Shown: in pieces, positions 1-9,444 of the stretch
Layout of the letters: every line of letters starts with the position of its first letter
Numbering within the stretch: the first letter of the stretch is position 1
Assembly (NCBI GenBank): GCA_003164785.1
Contig: PLUE01000062.1
Span: forward strand, 248,001-312,000
Reading direction: 5' to 3'
Source of the DNA: Gammaproteobacteria bacterium
GTDB lineage: Bacteria > Pseudomonadota > Gammaproteobacteria > Steroidobacterales > Steroidobacteraceae
Length of the DNA: 64,000 nucleotides
The notes under the pieces: model-generated
The model's input: the letters and a program-made list of their open reading frames with translations, nothing else
The model's database searches: none
Told to the model about the DNA's origin: nothing
Translations under genes and position numbers: made by a program

Positions 1-3000
1 CCGGGCACCCTCGATCCGAATGCTCGCCTGCACATCGATGCGGGCACGAGCATCGATCTGTCGGGCAGTACGGCGACGCTGCCGGTGAGCGCCAATCTGG
101 TGTCGGGACAGCTGCGGTCGACGGAACTGGCCGACGATCCCACCCAGCGCACGGGTGCGTTGCATGGACTGACGGTGTACGTGGATGCACGCGATCTTCC
201 GTCCAATTCCTTCGCCAATCTGTCGGGCGAGGTCGCGGCGGTGCCGCAGAGCGTGGCGCAGCGCACCGAGACCGGCGGCAACGCGATATTCCAATCGCAA
301 GGGGACGTGGTGTTCGCGAGCGGCGCGAGTCTCAACGTCTCCGGCGGCTCGACGACGTACACCGGTGGCGTGCTGCAAACCACGTATCTCGTCGGCGCAA
401 ACGGCCAGCTGTATCCGATCGCCACGGCCAATCCGCTGGTGAACTATGTGGGCGTCGTCAATCCCACGTTCACCGAAACCTACAATACCTGGGGCATACA
501 GACGGTCAAACCGACGCCTGGCTTGAGCTACTATTCGCCGGGATATGTCGAGGGTGCGGCCGCCGGTAGCGTGCAGTTCGTGGCGCCCTCCATGGTGCTG
601 CAGGGAACTCTCCAGGGCAGCGCCGTCAACGGGTTGTACCAACGCACCCCCACGACCAGCGTCAGCGGTGGTCATCTCATCATCGGATTGCCGGGGGGCG
701 CGGGGGATTCCACCGCGACGGCCATCGACTACATCGCCCCCGCGGTGCAGTTGAGTAATTCGCCCACTCCCGTCGTGGTCGGCGACGACGCCACGTTACC
801 CACCGGGTTGACGCTCCAATTGCCCGTCTCCTATCTCACGAGCAACGGATTTACTTCCACACAGATCTACAGCAATTTTGGCGTCACGTTGCCCGCGAAT
901 ACCCCGCTGGTCCTGCCCGCCGGCAGCACCTTCGCGGTCGATGCGGCGCGCGTCGACGTCCTGTCGAACGTGTTGGACCCGGCAGGCGCGTTGAGTTTCC
1001 AAAACGTCGCCACGTATGGATTCGTGTCACAGGCGCTACAGACCGAGGGCAATGAGGGTCCGGGTTATCTCGGGTCGACGCGCGCCGGGGTCTTCGTGGG
1101 CGATGGCGTCACCCTCGACACGCGAGGTCTGTGGACGAACGACGTGCCGGCAGCGCAGGCGGGCGGATCGAATCTTGCGCAAACCTGGCAGAACGGCGGC
1201 AGCATCAACCTGGGCGTGGCCGCGCCCGGCGCCTTGTTGTCGTTGGGAGACAACGTGGCGCTGCGGGTGAGTGGCGGCGGATGGCTGAATGCACAAGCGA
1301 AATTGACGGCGGGTACCGGCGGTTCCATCACCCTGAATGAGAATGCGGTGCTCGGGGGTCTCGACGTAGGCAACAACGTCGCCATCGACGGCTTCGGCCT
1401 CAATGGCGCGGCGGGCGGCTCGTTCAACCTGAGCGCGCCGCGCGTGGAGATCGTTGCCGGCAACGGTTCGTGGGCGACCGGGCAGCAGGTCGACGATACG
1501 CTGGCCCTGGGTAATGTGTTCGCCTTGGGCGCCGGTCTCTTCTCCAATGACGGCTTCCAAAACATCAGCATCACTGCCTCGGGATTGGTCGCACCGAGCG
1601 CGGCGACCTCGACTTTGCTCTCGATCGATCCGGGAGTGGCGCTCGCGGCGACCGTGAGTTCCCTCGTCCTTGAGCCCGGCTCGTTGCAACGCCCGTCGGC
1701 AGCGTCGGTCGCTGGGCTCGCCGTGGTATCGCTGCTCCCTGAGTATCTACGGCCGGCCGCTACCTTGAGCTTCGATGCGCTGCCGCCGACCACGGCGCTC
1801 AACCTGAGCGGCGGCGGCACCGTCGCCGGCGACATTGCGATGGGCGCGGGTGCCTCCATCACCACCGACGCCGGCGGGGTCATCAATATGACCAGCCTTG
1901 GCAGCATCTTGATCGACGGCGTGCTGAGCGCGCCCGCGGGCGATATCTCCTTGCACATCGTGTCGCCAGCCGCCATTTCGCCCACGACATTGGCGGAACT
2001 CTATCCAACCTTCGACGTGGGCTTTTTGTCCAGCCAACGCATCGATCTCGGCAACCGAGCCGTCTTGGACGCCTCGGGTACTCTGGTTTCACAGCCGTCC
2101 TCCTTCGGCCTCAGCCTGGGAACCGCCTACAGCGGCGGAACCGTCAATGTGCTGGCCGATCGAGGTGCCGTCGTGACCGAAGCGGGGTCGCTCATATCGG
2201 TCGCCGGAACCGCGGCGGCCCTCGATGTGATGCAAGCGAGCGGCGCCTATGCGCATGAGATCGAGACCACCGCCGGTGGCTCCATCTTCGTGCATTCGGG
2301 CGAGGCAATTTCGCTGTTAGGCGCCATCGAGGCGGCGGCCGGTACCGGGGGTACTTCCGGTCCCGCCGCCGGCGGCTCCTTGGACCTGGCACTGACCCGT
2401 TTGGAGTCGTGGTGGTCGACGTCCGCCAATTCAACGTTCAACCCAGTGCCGTTGTCCGTCATTCTCGAGCCGTCCGTTCCCGCATCGTTCCCCTCCGCAG
2501 CCAACAGCAACCAAGCGTTCTTGGGCGCAGCTCAATTGGCGCAGTCGGGGCTCGATGCCCTGCGCATCGAAGCGGGCGGCGCGCTGCAGGTGTCCGGGAA
2601 CGTCGAGCTTGCGTTGGCTCGCCAGCTCGTCATCGACGCGCCGGTGGTGAGCGGATACTCCGGAGCACAAGCGAACCTGAGCGCGGCCTATGTGGAACTG
2701 GGGTTCGAGCCGCCGAGCGGCATCTCGCTGTCCGTGCCCGCGCCGACCGGCGGCTCGGCCGCCATCAACTGGTCGGGCAATGAAATCGATCTCGTGGGCA
2801 ATACGGTCTTTCAGGGCGCGTCGACGGTGCGCTTCGACAGCGCGGGTGACCTCGTCTTGCGTGGCCAGCCGTTGGGCACCGGTCTCGACACCCTCACCGG
2901 CAGCATTGCGGTGGCGGGCAATCTCACCTTGAACGCGGCGCGTATCTACCCCGTGACCGCGACCAGTTTCAGCATCGACGCCGCGGACGCGCCGGGGATG

Positions 3001-6000
3001 CCGGGGACCGTCACCATCGGCCAAACGGGCGCCAATCCCGGGACGCCGTATTCCGCCGGCGGGGCGCTCAGCATCACTGCCGACAGCATCGTGAGCACCG
3101 GGACGTTGTACGCGCCGTTCGGCACGATCGCGCTCGATGGTCGCACCAGCGTGACGCTCGGCGACGGCAGCCTCACGTCGGTGAGCGGCGGCGGACTGAC
3201 CATCCCGTACGGCGTCACCCAGTATGGCGGCGACGAGTGGGGCTACGAGCCGAGCGGGGCAACCAGCTTCCAATCGGTGAGCGGCGTGCCGGCGCGTACC
3301 GTGAGCCTGACCGCACCCTCGATCTCGGTCACGAAACAGGCGACCGTCGATCTCTCCGGCGGCGGCGACTTGTCCGCCTATGAATGGGTGCCGGGTACCG
3401 GCGGAACGCAGGACGCCCTGGGTGCCGGGGTCACGCCGGGACTGTACGCCATCCTGCCGTCGACCCGCGGTGAAGCCGCACCACAGGACCCGCAGTATTC
3501 CAGCGCCTCCAACATTCTCGCCGGCGAAACCGTTGACTGGAGCGGCGGCGGCGGACTCGCGGCCGGCATCTATCCGCTCCTGTCGGCGCGCTATGCGCTG
3601 GTGCCGGGCGCGTACCTTATTCAGGTCGAGCCGCAATACCAAAGCGTCAGCGGTGGCTCTTTGGGATCGCTGGCGAACGGCACCCCGGTGGTCGCTGGGT
3701 TTCTTTCATATGGCGATACGGGCCTGCATCTCACGCCGGGGTACACCGGCTTCGCCATCTATCCGGGGAGTTACGGATCGCAGCTTGCCGATTACACGCG
3801 CAGCGTCGCGTCGACGTTCTTCGCCGCCGTGGCGACTGCAGCAGGCGACCCCGCGCCGACGCTGCCGGCCGATGCAGGAACGCTGCAAGTCGCCGTCAGC
3901 AGCGCGACGTCGAATCTCCTCGATTTGAACGGGGTGGTACGTACGGCGGCAGCTCCCGGCGGGGTCGCCGCCTCCATCGACCTCACGGCCAACGATCTCG
4001 TCGTGGGTACCGCGACGGGCAACGTCCCGGCCGACGCGGTGACTGTCGCGGGATCGGTGCTGGCCGGCTGGCAGCCGGGTTCGCTGCTCTTGGGCGGCAT
4101 TGCCTCCGCCGACGGCAGCGCCATTACGGTCGGCGCCAATACCGTCACTGTCGGTGCGGGCACAACGCTCACCGCCAATCAGATTGCGATCGTCGCCAAT
4201 CAAGCCATCGATGTGCAGAGCGGTGCGACGCTGCAAACCACGTCCGCGGCTGCGGGCGGCACGGCCACGGCGCCACTCGCGCAATCGGTCCTGCTGACCG
4301 GCACGGCCGGCTCGACGCCGGCGCTGCTCGCCGTGTCCGATCTGAACTGGTTGATCCCGACTCGCACCGCCGCTGCGTCGGTCTCGGGGACTCCTCTGCC
4401 TGCCGCCACGGTCGCGATCGATGTTGGCGGTACGATCGCCTCGCGCGGCTCGCTCACGGTGGACGGCCAAGGCGGCGTGTCGTTGAACGGCACCACCACG
4501 GGAGCCGGTGCGGAATGGTCGCTCGGCTCGTCGAGCATCGCCTTCGTCCCGGCGGGCGGCAGCGGCGACGCGCTCGCCATCAACCCAGGGCTGGTCTCGC
4601 AACTCGATGCTGCCGCGGCCGTGCGTCTCGCGAGCACGGGCGCCATCGACGTCATGACGCCGGTCACGCTCGGCGTCAGCGCCGCGGGTGCGCCGACGCT
4701 GCAAGCGCTCACGTTGTCGGCCGCGAGCCTCAACGACGTCGCCGGCGGCGCCTCGGCCTCCCCGAACGCGGCGCAGTTCGGCGCGCAGACACTGACGTTG
4801 CAAGGCGCGGGCTCGAGCAGTGCGACCCCCGTGGCGGGTCCTGCCGGCGCGAGTCTGACGTTTGCGGCCAACGTCCTCGATCTTGGGCCGGGGTTCCTGG
4901 CCGTCAATGGATTCGCCACCACGCATGCCGGCGTGACCGGTGCCGTCATCGGCGAAGGCAGCGGCGGCCTGAGCGTCGGCGGCGATCTGTCGCTCACCAC
5001 CGCGGGCATCACGGCCGCGGGCGGCTCGCAGACCCTCATCAGCTCCACTGGCACGCTCTCCCTGGCGAGCGCGGCGGGGACAACGGTTGCAATACCCACC
5101 TTGTTGGGCGGCTCGCTGAGCCTGTCCGGTGCGACCGTCGATCTCGCGAGCCGGGTGGTTGCGCCCTCAGGCCGCATCTCGATCACGGCCACGGACGAAC
5201 TCGATGTCGCCGGCGGTTCGCTCATCAGCACGGCCGGCACGGTGGTCAGCGTACAGAACCAATCGGTCGGCACGCCGGGCGGTACGCTGTCGCTGACGGC
5301 CGGCGGGAATCTCAACCTGGGCGCGGGCTCGATCCTCGACGTGTCGGGGGCGGGCAGCGCCGCGGGCGGCGCCATCTCGCTGGGCGCCGGCGGGGCCGCC
5401 GCTCTCGGTGCGACGCTGCGCGGCAGCGGCGGCAGCGGTGCCGCCGGCGGCAGTTTTTCGCTGGACGTGGGTTCGCTCGCGCCGGTGGGCGGCGCGGCTA
5501 ACGCGCTCGACGCGCTGGCGGCCTCGTTGACGACCGGCGGCTTCGACACCGCGATCGACGTGCGCGCCCGCACCGGCAACCTCGTGTTGGACGGGGGCAG
5601 CGCGCTCACCGCCAACACCGTGTCGCTCACCGCGGATACGGGGCAGGTCATCGTCGGCGGCTCGATCACCGCCGACTCGGGCGCGCTGCGCGGCATGCTG
5701 TCACTGTTCGGCGGCACCGGGGTCGAACTGACCGCGGGCGGCGCGCTGCATGCGGACGGCATCGGCGCCGGCGGCTTGGGCGGCGCCATCGAGATCGGCG
5801 CCGGAGAGCTCGTCATGGACTCGTCGGGAACGCTCGACGCCTATAACGGCGCGACCATCAACCTCGATGCCGGCAGCAGCATTTCCACCGCCGGATCGGG
5901 CGGCAACGGGTATCTGCTGCTCAGGGCGCCGGCGATCACGGATCCGGCCACCCCCAATGCCGTGATCGGCTTGGGCTCGCTCGCGTCGACCCTCACGGGC

Positions 6001-9000
6001 GTGAACCAGGTCGTCATCGAACCGGTGCTGCCGTTCAATACGGCCAATACCGCGGTTTTCTCGCCCGGCGACGCCACGGCGCCGACGGCGGGCGATTTCG
6101 CGACCGTGCAACAGAACGTCGCCAACTACATGGCGACCGCCGCTCCCCTCATCGCCGCGCAGTACACGCCGTCGGGCGGAACGCCGCTGGTGATCGAGCC
6201 GGGGGTGGAGATCATCGCGACGTCCGGCGCATTGACGATTGCCTCATCCGACGGCGTGTCGCCCGCGCTCGATCTATCGACCTGGCGCTACAACGGTGCG
6301 CCCGTGGACTTCACCGTGCGCGCGACGGGCGACATCACCGTGGCGAATTCGATCACCGACGGATTCATCGACGCGCAGGTGGGCCACGGCACGCAGTCCG
6401 TGTTGCTGCCGGGCGCGTCGTCGTCCATTCGCTTGATCGCGGGAGCGGATCTCGCGAGCGCCAATCCGCTGCAGACGGTCACCGGCGGCAGCGGCGACCT
6501 GACCATCGGCCTGGTGGGATCGTCCACGAGCGCGCTGGTGCGCACCGGCACCGGCGACGTCGATCTGGTCGCCGCCGGGAACATCGTGATCGGCAACGCC
6601 GGCTCGGGCGCCTATACGGCCGGCACGCCGGCGGTCGCGCCCGGCGGGACGGCGACGACTCCGTATGTCGACCTGTTGTCGAAGTACGGCAGCGCTCAGT
6701 CGGCAACGGACCAGTTCGGCAACGAGTACGTCGCCGGCGTGCTGGTGAAGGGCACGAGTTCATTGCTGAGCTTCCCCACCGACGGCGGCAACCTCGTGGT
6801 GCGCGCCGGCGGCGATATCGACGGCGCGACCTTGACGACGCCCAGCGTGTCGAGCTGGCAGTTGCGTGAAGGCGGCGGCCAGGCGGCCGAACTGCCCGAA
6901 TGGGGCGTTAACTTGAACGCGTACAACTGGAACTTCGGCACCTTGGGCGGCGGCGACGTGCGCATCAGCGCCCAAGGTAGCATCACCAACGTCACCGCGG
7001 CCGCGGCCGGCAGCCTGCTGCCGCAATACGGCGGCGGCACGCAGTACGTGTCGAGCGGCGGCCTCGCGCTCGCCGCCGGCGGCGACGTCGGCAGCGCCCA
7101 AGTATTCCTCGCCAATGGCACCGGCAGCGTCGCGGCGGGCGGTGCGCTCACGGCCACCCTGCCGTCGATAACGCCCGGTGATACAAACGTCGGTTCGGCA
7201 TTCTATCTGCAATCGAGCAGCATCGACGTCACCGCGCGCAACGGCATCATGCTCGATGGGGTGTTCAATCCCACCGCCCTGGGCCAGCCGTCGAGTTCCG
7301 CACTCTTGGCGCAGGGCTACTTCAGTTACGGCACCGGGTCCGGCCTCACCTTGCAGAGCATCTCCGGTGACATCGACTTGGGGCTGGGCGACGCGGGCAC
7401 GGGCGGCAATCCGCAAGTCACGCTGCTGGGCAACGCGGTGTTCACGAAGACCGGCAGCGACGCCGGGGTGTTCCCGGCCAACCTTACGGTTCAAGCGCTG
7501 TCCGGCAACGTGCTCTTCGGCGGCGGCATCGGCAACGGCGGCGGCGTGGTTTTGTATCCGTCCGCCACCGGTCAATTGGACCTCCTGGCGGCGAAGAACA
7601 TCGATGCCTCGGCCGATGCCAGTCCCTATGTGATCGCCATGTCGGATGCCGCGCCCGGCAGCTACGCGACCGTCGCCAATCCCACCGGCCAAACCGAGCT
7701 GCTGATCGGCTCCCCCTTCACCGGAGACCTTCATGTGTCCGATCCGACTCCGGCGCTGGTGACGGCGGGCGGCAATATTCTCGATCTGGGCCTGTCAATT
7801 CCCAAGGCTGCCGCGGTGATTGCCGGGCAAGACATCGACGATTTGACCTTTCTCGGGCAGAACTTGAGCGCGACCGACCAAACAATATTGATGGCCGGCC
7901 GTGATTTTGCCTACTCGAATGACTATATCGGACAAGCCGTGTCCGTCGGCGGCCCGGGCGCCCTCGACATCCTGGCCGGCCGCAACGTGTCGCTCGGCTT
8001 TTCCCAGGGAATCGTCACGACGGGCAATCTGCTCAATGCCAACCTGCCGACGGCGCAGGGCGCCGACCTCACCATCGTGACGGGACTCGGCACCACACCC
8101 ACCCTGGCCGCCGCTTTCGTCAAGAACGTGGTCGCCCCGTCGACCGTCTTTCAAGCGGATCTCGTGACCTACGTCGAAAGTCTGCAGGGGTCGTCGGGTG
8201 TGTCGTTCGCGGCAGCGCAGACGGCCTTCGGCAACCTCTCCAGCGATCAGCAGCAGCCCTTCATCGACCAGATTGCCTTCGACAATTTCCTCGCCAAGAT
8301 CATTGCGCCATCGACAACGTATCAGGCGCAGCTGGAGACGTACGTGCAAGGGCTGTCGGGAGCTTCCGCGCCGCTGTCGTTCAACGCGGCCGAGACGGCC
8401 TTCGCCGCTTTGCCTCTCGAACGGCAGCGACCCTTCATCGATCAGGTGTTCTTCGACGAGCTGTCGCTCTCGGGGTTGGCGGCGAACGCGACACCCAAGG
8501 TGGGTTTCACCGAAGGCTATGCGGCCATCGACGCGTTGTTTCCCGGAAGCCGGGCGGCCTCGGCGGCTCCCGTCAGCGGGATCGACGCCGGAGACTTGAC
8601 CCTGCAGTTCAGCCGCATCTACACCTTGAGCGGCGGCAATATCGACCTCGTGGTGCCCGGCGGCCTCATCAACGTGGGTTTGGCCAATCCGCCCTCGATT
8701 TTGAGTTCGCGCTCGCCCTCGACGCTCGGCATCGTGGCCGAGGGCGAGGGCAACGTCGATATCTATACGCAGAGCGACGTCAACGTGAACTCGTCGCGCA
8801 TCTTCACGCTGGGCGGCGGCGACATCTTGATCTGGTCCGACCAGGGCAGCATCGACGCAGGCCAGGGCGCCAAGACCTCGATTTCGGCGCCGCCGCCCGC
8901 GATCCTGGTCAGCGACACCGGCGCGGTGACGCTCGACTTCTCGGGCGCCGCGGCCGGCAGCGGCATTCGTACCATTCAAACCGAGCCCACGACGCCGGCG

Positions 9001-9375
9001 GGCAACGTGGATCTCATCGCCCCGGAGGGCACGGTCGACGCGGGCGATGCGGGTATCGGCGCGTCCGGCAACATCAACATCGCCGCGCGCTCGGTGATCG
9101 GCGCCACCAACATCAATTTCGGCGGCACCGCCACCGGCGTACCCGCGCAGGTGAGCGGCATCGGCGCCTCGTTGGCGGGCGCCTCGAGCGCTTCCAGCAG
9201 CACGAGTAATGCGGCGAGCAATGCGCTCGCCGCCAGCACCGCCGAGAAAGATGCCGCGGCGCCGCTGGCGCAGACCGCGTTGACCTGGCTCGACGTGTTC
9301 GTAACCGGTCTGGGTGAAGAGAATTGCAAACCCGACGACATCGAATGCTTGAAACGACAAAAGACGCTGCGGTGA
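1..9375 (+). CDS. Filamentous haemagglutinin-type giant adhesin, C-terminal ~3120 aa (5' truncated by window edge; DUF3739-like C-terminus)
   Basis: Frame of the 85..9375 ORF is open to base 1 (PGTLDPNARLHIDAGTSIDLSGS...), so the GTG at 85 is not the real start; low-complexity beta-helix repeats rich in G/S/A/T/N; C-terminus LTWLDVFVTGLGEENCKPDDIECLKRQ. Confidence 0.85.
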   Translation, partial: PGTLDPNARLHIDAGTSIDLSGSTATLPVSANLVSGQLRSTELADDPTQRTGALHGLTVYVDARDLPSNSFANLSGEVAAVPQSVAQRTETGGNAIFQSQGDVVFASGASLNVSGGSTTYTGGVLQTTYLVGANGQLYPIATANPLVNYVGVVNPTFTETYNTWGIQTVKPTPGLSYYSPGYVEGAAAGSVQFVAPSMVLQGTLQGSAVNGLYQRTPTTSVSGGHLIIGLPGGAGDSTATAIDYIAPAVQLSNSPTPVVVGDDATLPTGLTLQLPVSYLTSNGFTSTQIYSNFGVTLPANTPLVLPAGSTFAVDAARVDVLSNVLDPAGALSFQNVATYGFVSQALQTEGNEGPGYLGSTRAGVFVGDGVTLDTRGLWTNDVPAAQAGGSNLAQTWQNGGSINLGVAAPGALLSLGDNVALRVSGGGWLNAQAKLTAGTGGSITLNENAVLGGLDVGNNVAIDGFGLNGAAGGSFNLSAPRVEIVAGNGSWATGQQVDDTLALGNVFALGAGLFSNDGFQNISITASGLVAPSAATSTLLSIDPGVALAATVSSLVLEPGSLQRPSAASVAGLAVVSLLPEYLRPAATLSFDALPPTTALNLSGGGTVAGDIAMGAGASITTDAGGVINMTSLGSILIDGVLSAPAGDISLHIVSPAAISPTTLAELYPTFDVGFLSSQRIDLGNRAVLDASGTLVSQPSSFGLSLGTAYSGGTVNVLADRGAVVTEAGSLISVAGTAAALDVMQASGAYAHEIETTAGGSIFVHSGEAISLLGAIEAAAGTGGTSGPAAGGSLDLALTRLESWWSTSANSTFNPVPLSVILEPSVPASFPSAANSNQAFLGAAQLAQSGLDALRIEAGGALQVSGNVELALARQLVIDAPVVSGYSGAQANLSAAYVELGFEPPSGISLSVPAPTGGSAAINWSGNEIDLVGNTVFQGASTVRFDSAGDLVLRGQPLGTGLDTLTGSIAVAGNLTLNAARIYPVTATSFSIDAADAPGMPGTVTIGQTGANPGTPYSAGGALSITADSIVSTGTLYAPFGTIALDGRTSVTLGDGSLTSVSGGGLTIPYGVTQYGGDEWGYEPSGATSFQSVSGVPARTVSLTAPSISVTKQATVDLSGGGDLSAYEWVPGTGGTQDALGAGVTPGLYAILPSTRGEAAPQDPQYSSASNILAGETVDWSGGGGLAAGIYPLLSARYALVPGAYLIQVEPQYQSVSGGSLGSLANGTPVVAGFLSYGDTGLHLTPGYTGFAIYPGSYGSQLADYTRSVASTFFAAVATAAGDPAPTLPADAGTLQVAVSSATSNLLDLNGVVRTAAAPGGVAASIDLTANDLVVGTATGNVPADAVTVAGSVLAGWQPGSLLLGGIASADGSAITVGANTVTVGAGTTLTANQIAIVANQAIDVQSGATLQTTSAAAGGTATAPLAQSVLLTGTAGSTPALLAVSDLNWLIPTRTAAASVSGTPLPAATVAIDVGGTIASRGSLTVDGQGGVSLNGTTTGAGAEWSLGSSSIAFVPAGGSGDALAINPGLVSQLDAAAAVRLASTGAIDVMTPVTLGVSAAGAPTLQALTLSAASLNDVAGGASASPNAAQFGAQTLTLQGAGSSSATPVAGPAGASLTFAANVLDLGPGFLAVNGFATTHAGVTGAVIGEGSGGLSVGGDLSLTTAGITAAGGSQTLISSTGTLSLASAAGTTVAIPTLLGGSLSLSGATVDLASRVVAPSGRISITATDELDVAGGSLISTAGTVVSVQNQSVGTPGGTLSLTAGGNLNLGAGSILDVSGAGSAAGGAISLGAGGAAALGATLRGSGGSGAAGGSFSLDVGSLAPVGGAANALDALAASLTTGGFDTAIDVRARTGNLVLDGGSALTANTVSLTADTGQVIVGGSITADSGALRGMLSLFGGTGVELTAGGALHADGIGAGGLGGAIEIGAGELVMDSSGTLDAYNGATINLDAGSSISTAGSGGNGYLLLRAPAITDPATPNAVIGLGSLASTLTGVNQVVIEPVLPFNTANTAVFSPGDATAPTAGDFATVQQNVANYMATAAPLIAAQYTPSGGTPLVIEPGVEIIATSGALTIASSDGVSPALDLSTWRYNGAPVDFTVRATGDITVANSITDGFIDAQVGHGTQSVLLPGASSSIRLIAGADLASANPLQTVTGGSGDLTIGLVGSSTSALVRTGTGDVDLVAAGNIVIGNAGSGAYTAGTPAVAPGGTATTPYVDLLSKYGSAQSATDQFGNEYVAGVLVKGTSSLLSFPTDGGNLVVRAGGDIDGATLTTPSVSSWQLREGGGQAAELPEWGVNLNAYNWNFGTLGGGDVRISAQGSITNVTAAAAGSLLPQYGGGTQYVSSGGLALAAGGDVGSAQVFLANGTGSVAAGGALTATLPSITPGDTNVGSAFYLQSSSIDVTARNGIMLDGVFNPTALGQPSSSALLAQGYFSYGTGSGLTLQSISGDIDLGLGDAGTGGNPQVTLLGNAVFTKTGSDAGVFPANLTVQALSGNVLFGGGIGNGGGVVLYPSATGQLDLLAAKNIDASADASPYVIAMSDAAPGSYATVANPTGQTELLIGSPFTGDLHVSDPTPALVTAGGNILDLGLSIPKAAAVIAGQDIDDLTFLGQNLSATDQTILMAGRDFAYSNDYIGQAVSVGGPGALDILAGRNVSLGFSQGIVTTGNLLNANLPTAQGADLTIVTGLGTTPTLAAAFVKNVVAPSTVFQADLVTYVESLQGSSGVSFAAAQTAFGNLSSDQQQPFIDQIAFDNFLAKIIAPSTTYQAQLETYVQGLSGASAPLSFNAAETAFAALPLERQRPFIDQVFFDELSLSGLAANATPKVGFTEGYAAIDALFPGSRAASAAPVSGIDAGDLTLQFSRIYTLSGGNIDLVVPGGLINVGLANPPSILSSRSPSTLGIVAEGEGNVDIYTQSDVNVNSSRIFTLGGGDILIWSDQGSIDAGQGAKTSISAPPPAILVSDTGAVTLDFSGAAAGSGIRTIQTEPTTPAGNVDLIAPEGTVDAGDAGIGASGNINIAARSVIGATNINFGGTATGVPAQVSGIGASLAGASSASSSTSNAASNALAASTAEKDAAAPLAQTALTWLDVFVTGLGEENCKPDDIECLKRQKTLR
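8116..8463 (+). repeat. Tandemly duplicated ~57-aa helical module inside the adhesin
   Basis: FVKNVVAPSTVFQADLVTYVESLQGSSGVSFAAAQTAFGNLSSDQQQPFIDQIAFDNFL followed by FLAKIIAPSTTYQAQLETYVQGLSGASAPLSFNAAETAFAALPLERQRPFIDQVFFDEL. Confidence 0.85.
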
Positions 9376-9444
9376 CGGTTTGTAACACCGCCGTCACGAG
9401 TGTTGCGGAAGATACGCGCCTCGTTGCACCGGAATGAAAACAAG

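Noticed and set aside
7795-9360. 521-aa minus-strand ORF opposite the adhesin
   Set aside because: Arg/Gly/Asp-rich shadow translation of a GC-rich coding strand; no RBS or recognisable family. The same applies to 2431..3642, 3706..4926 and 4200..5816 on the minus strand.
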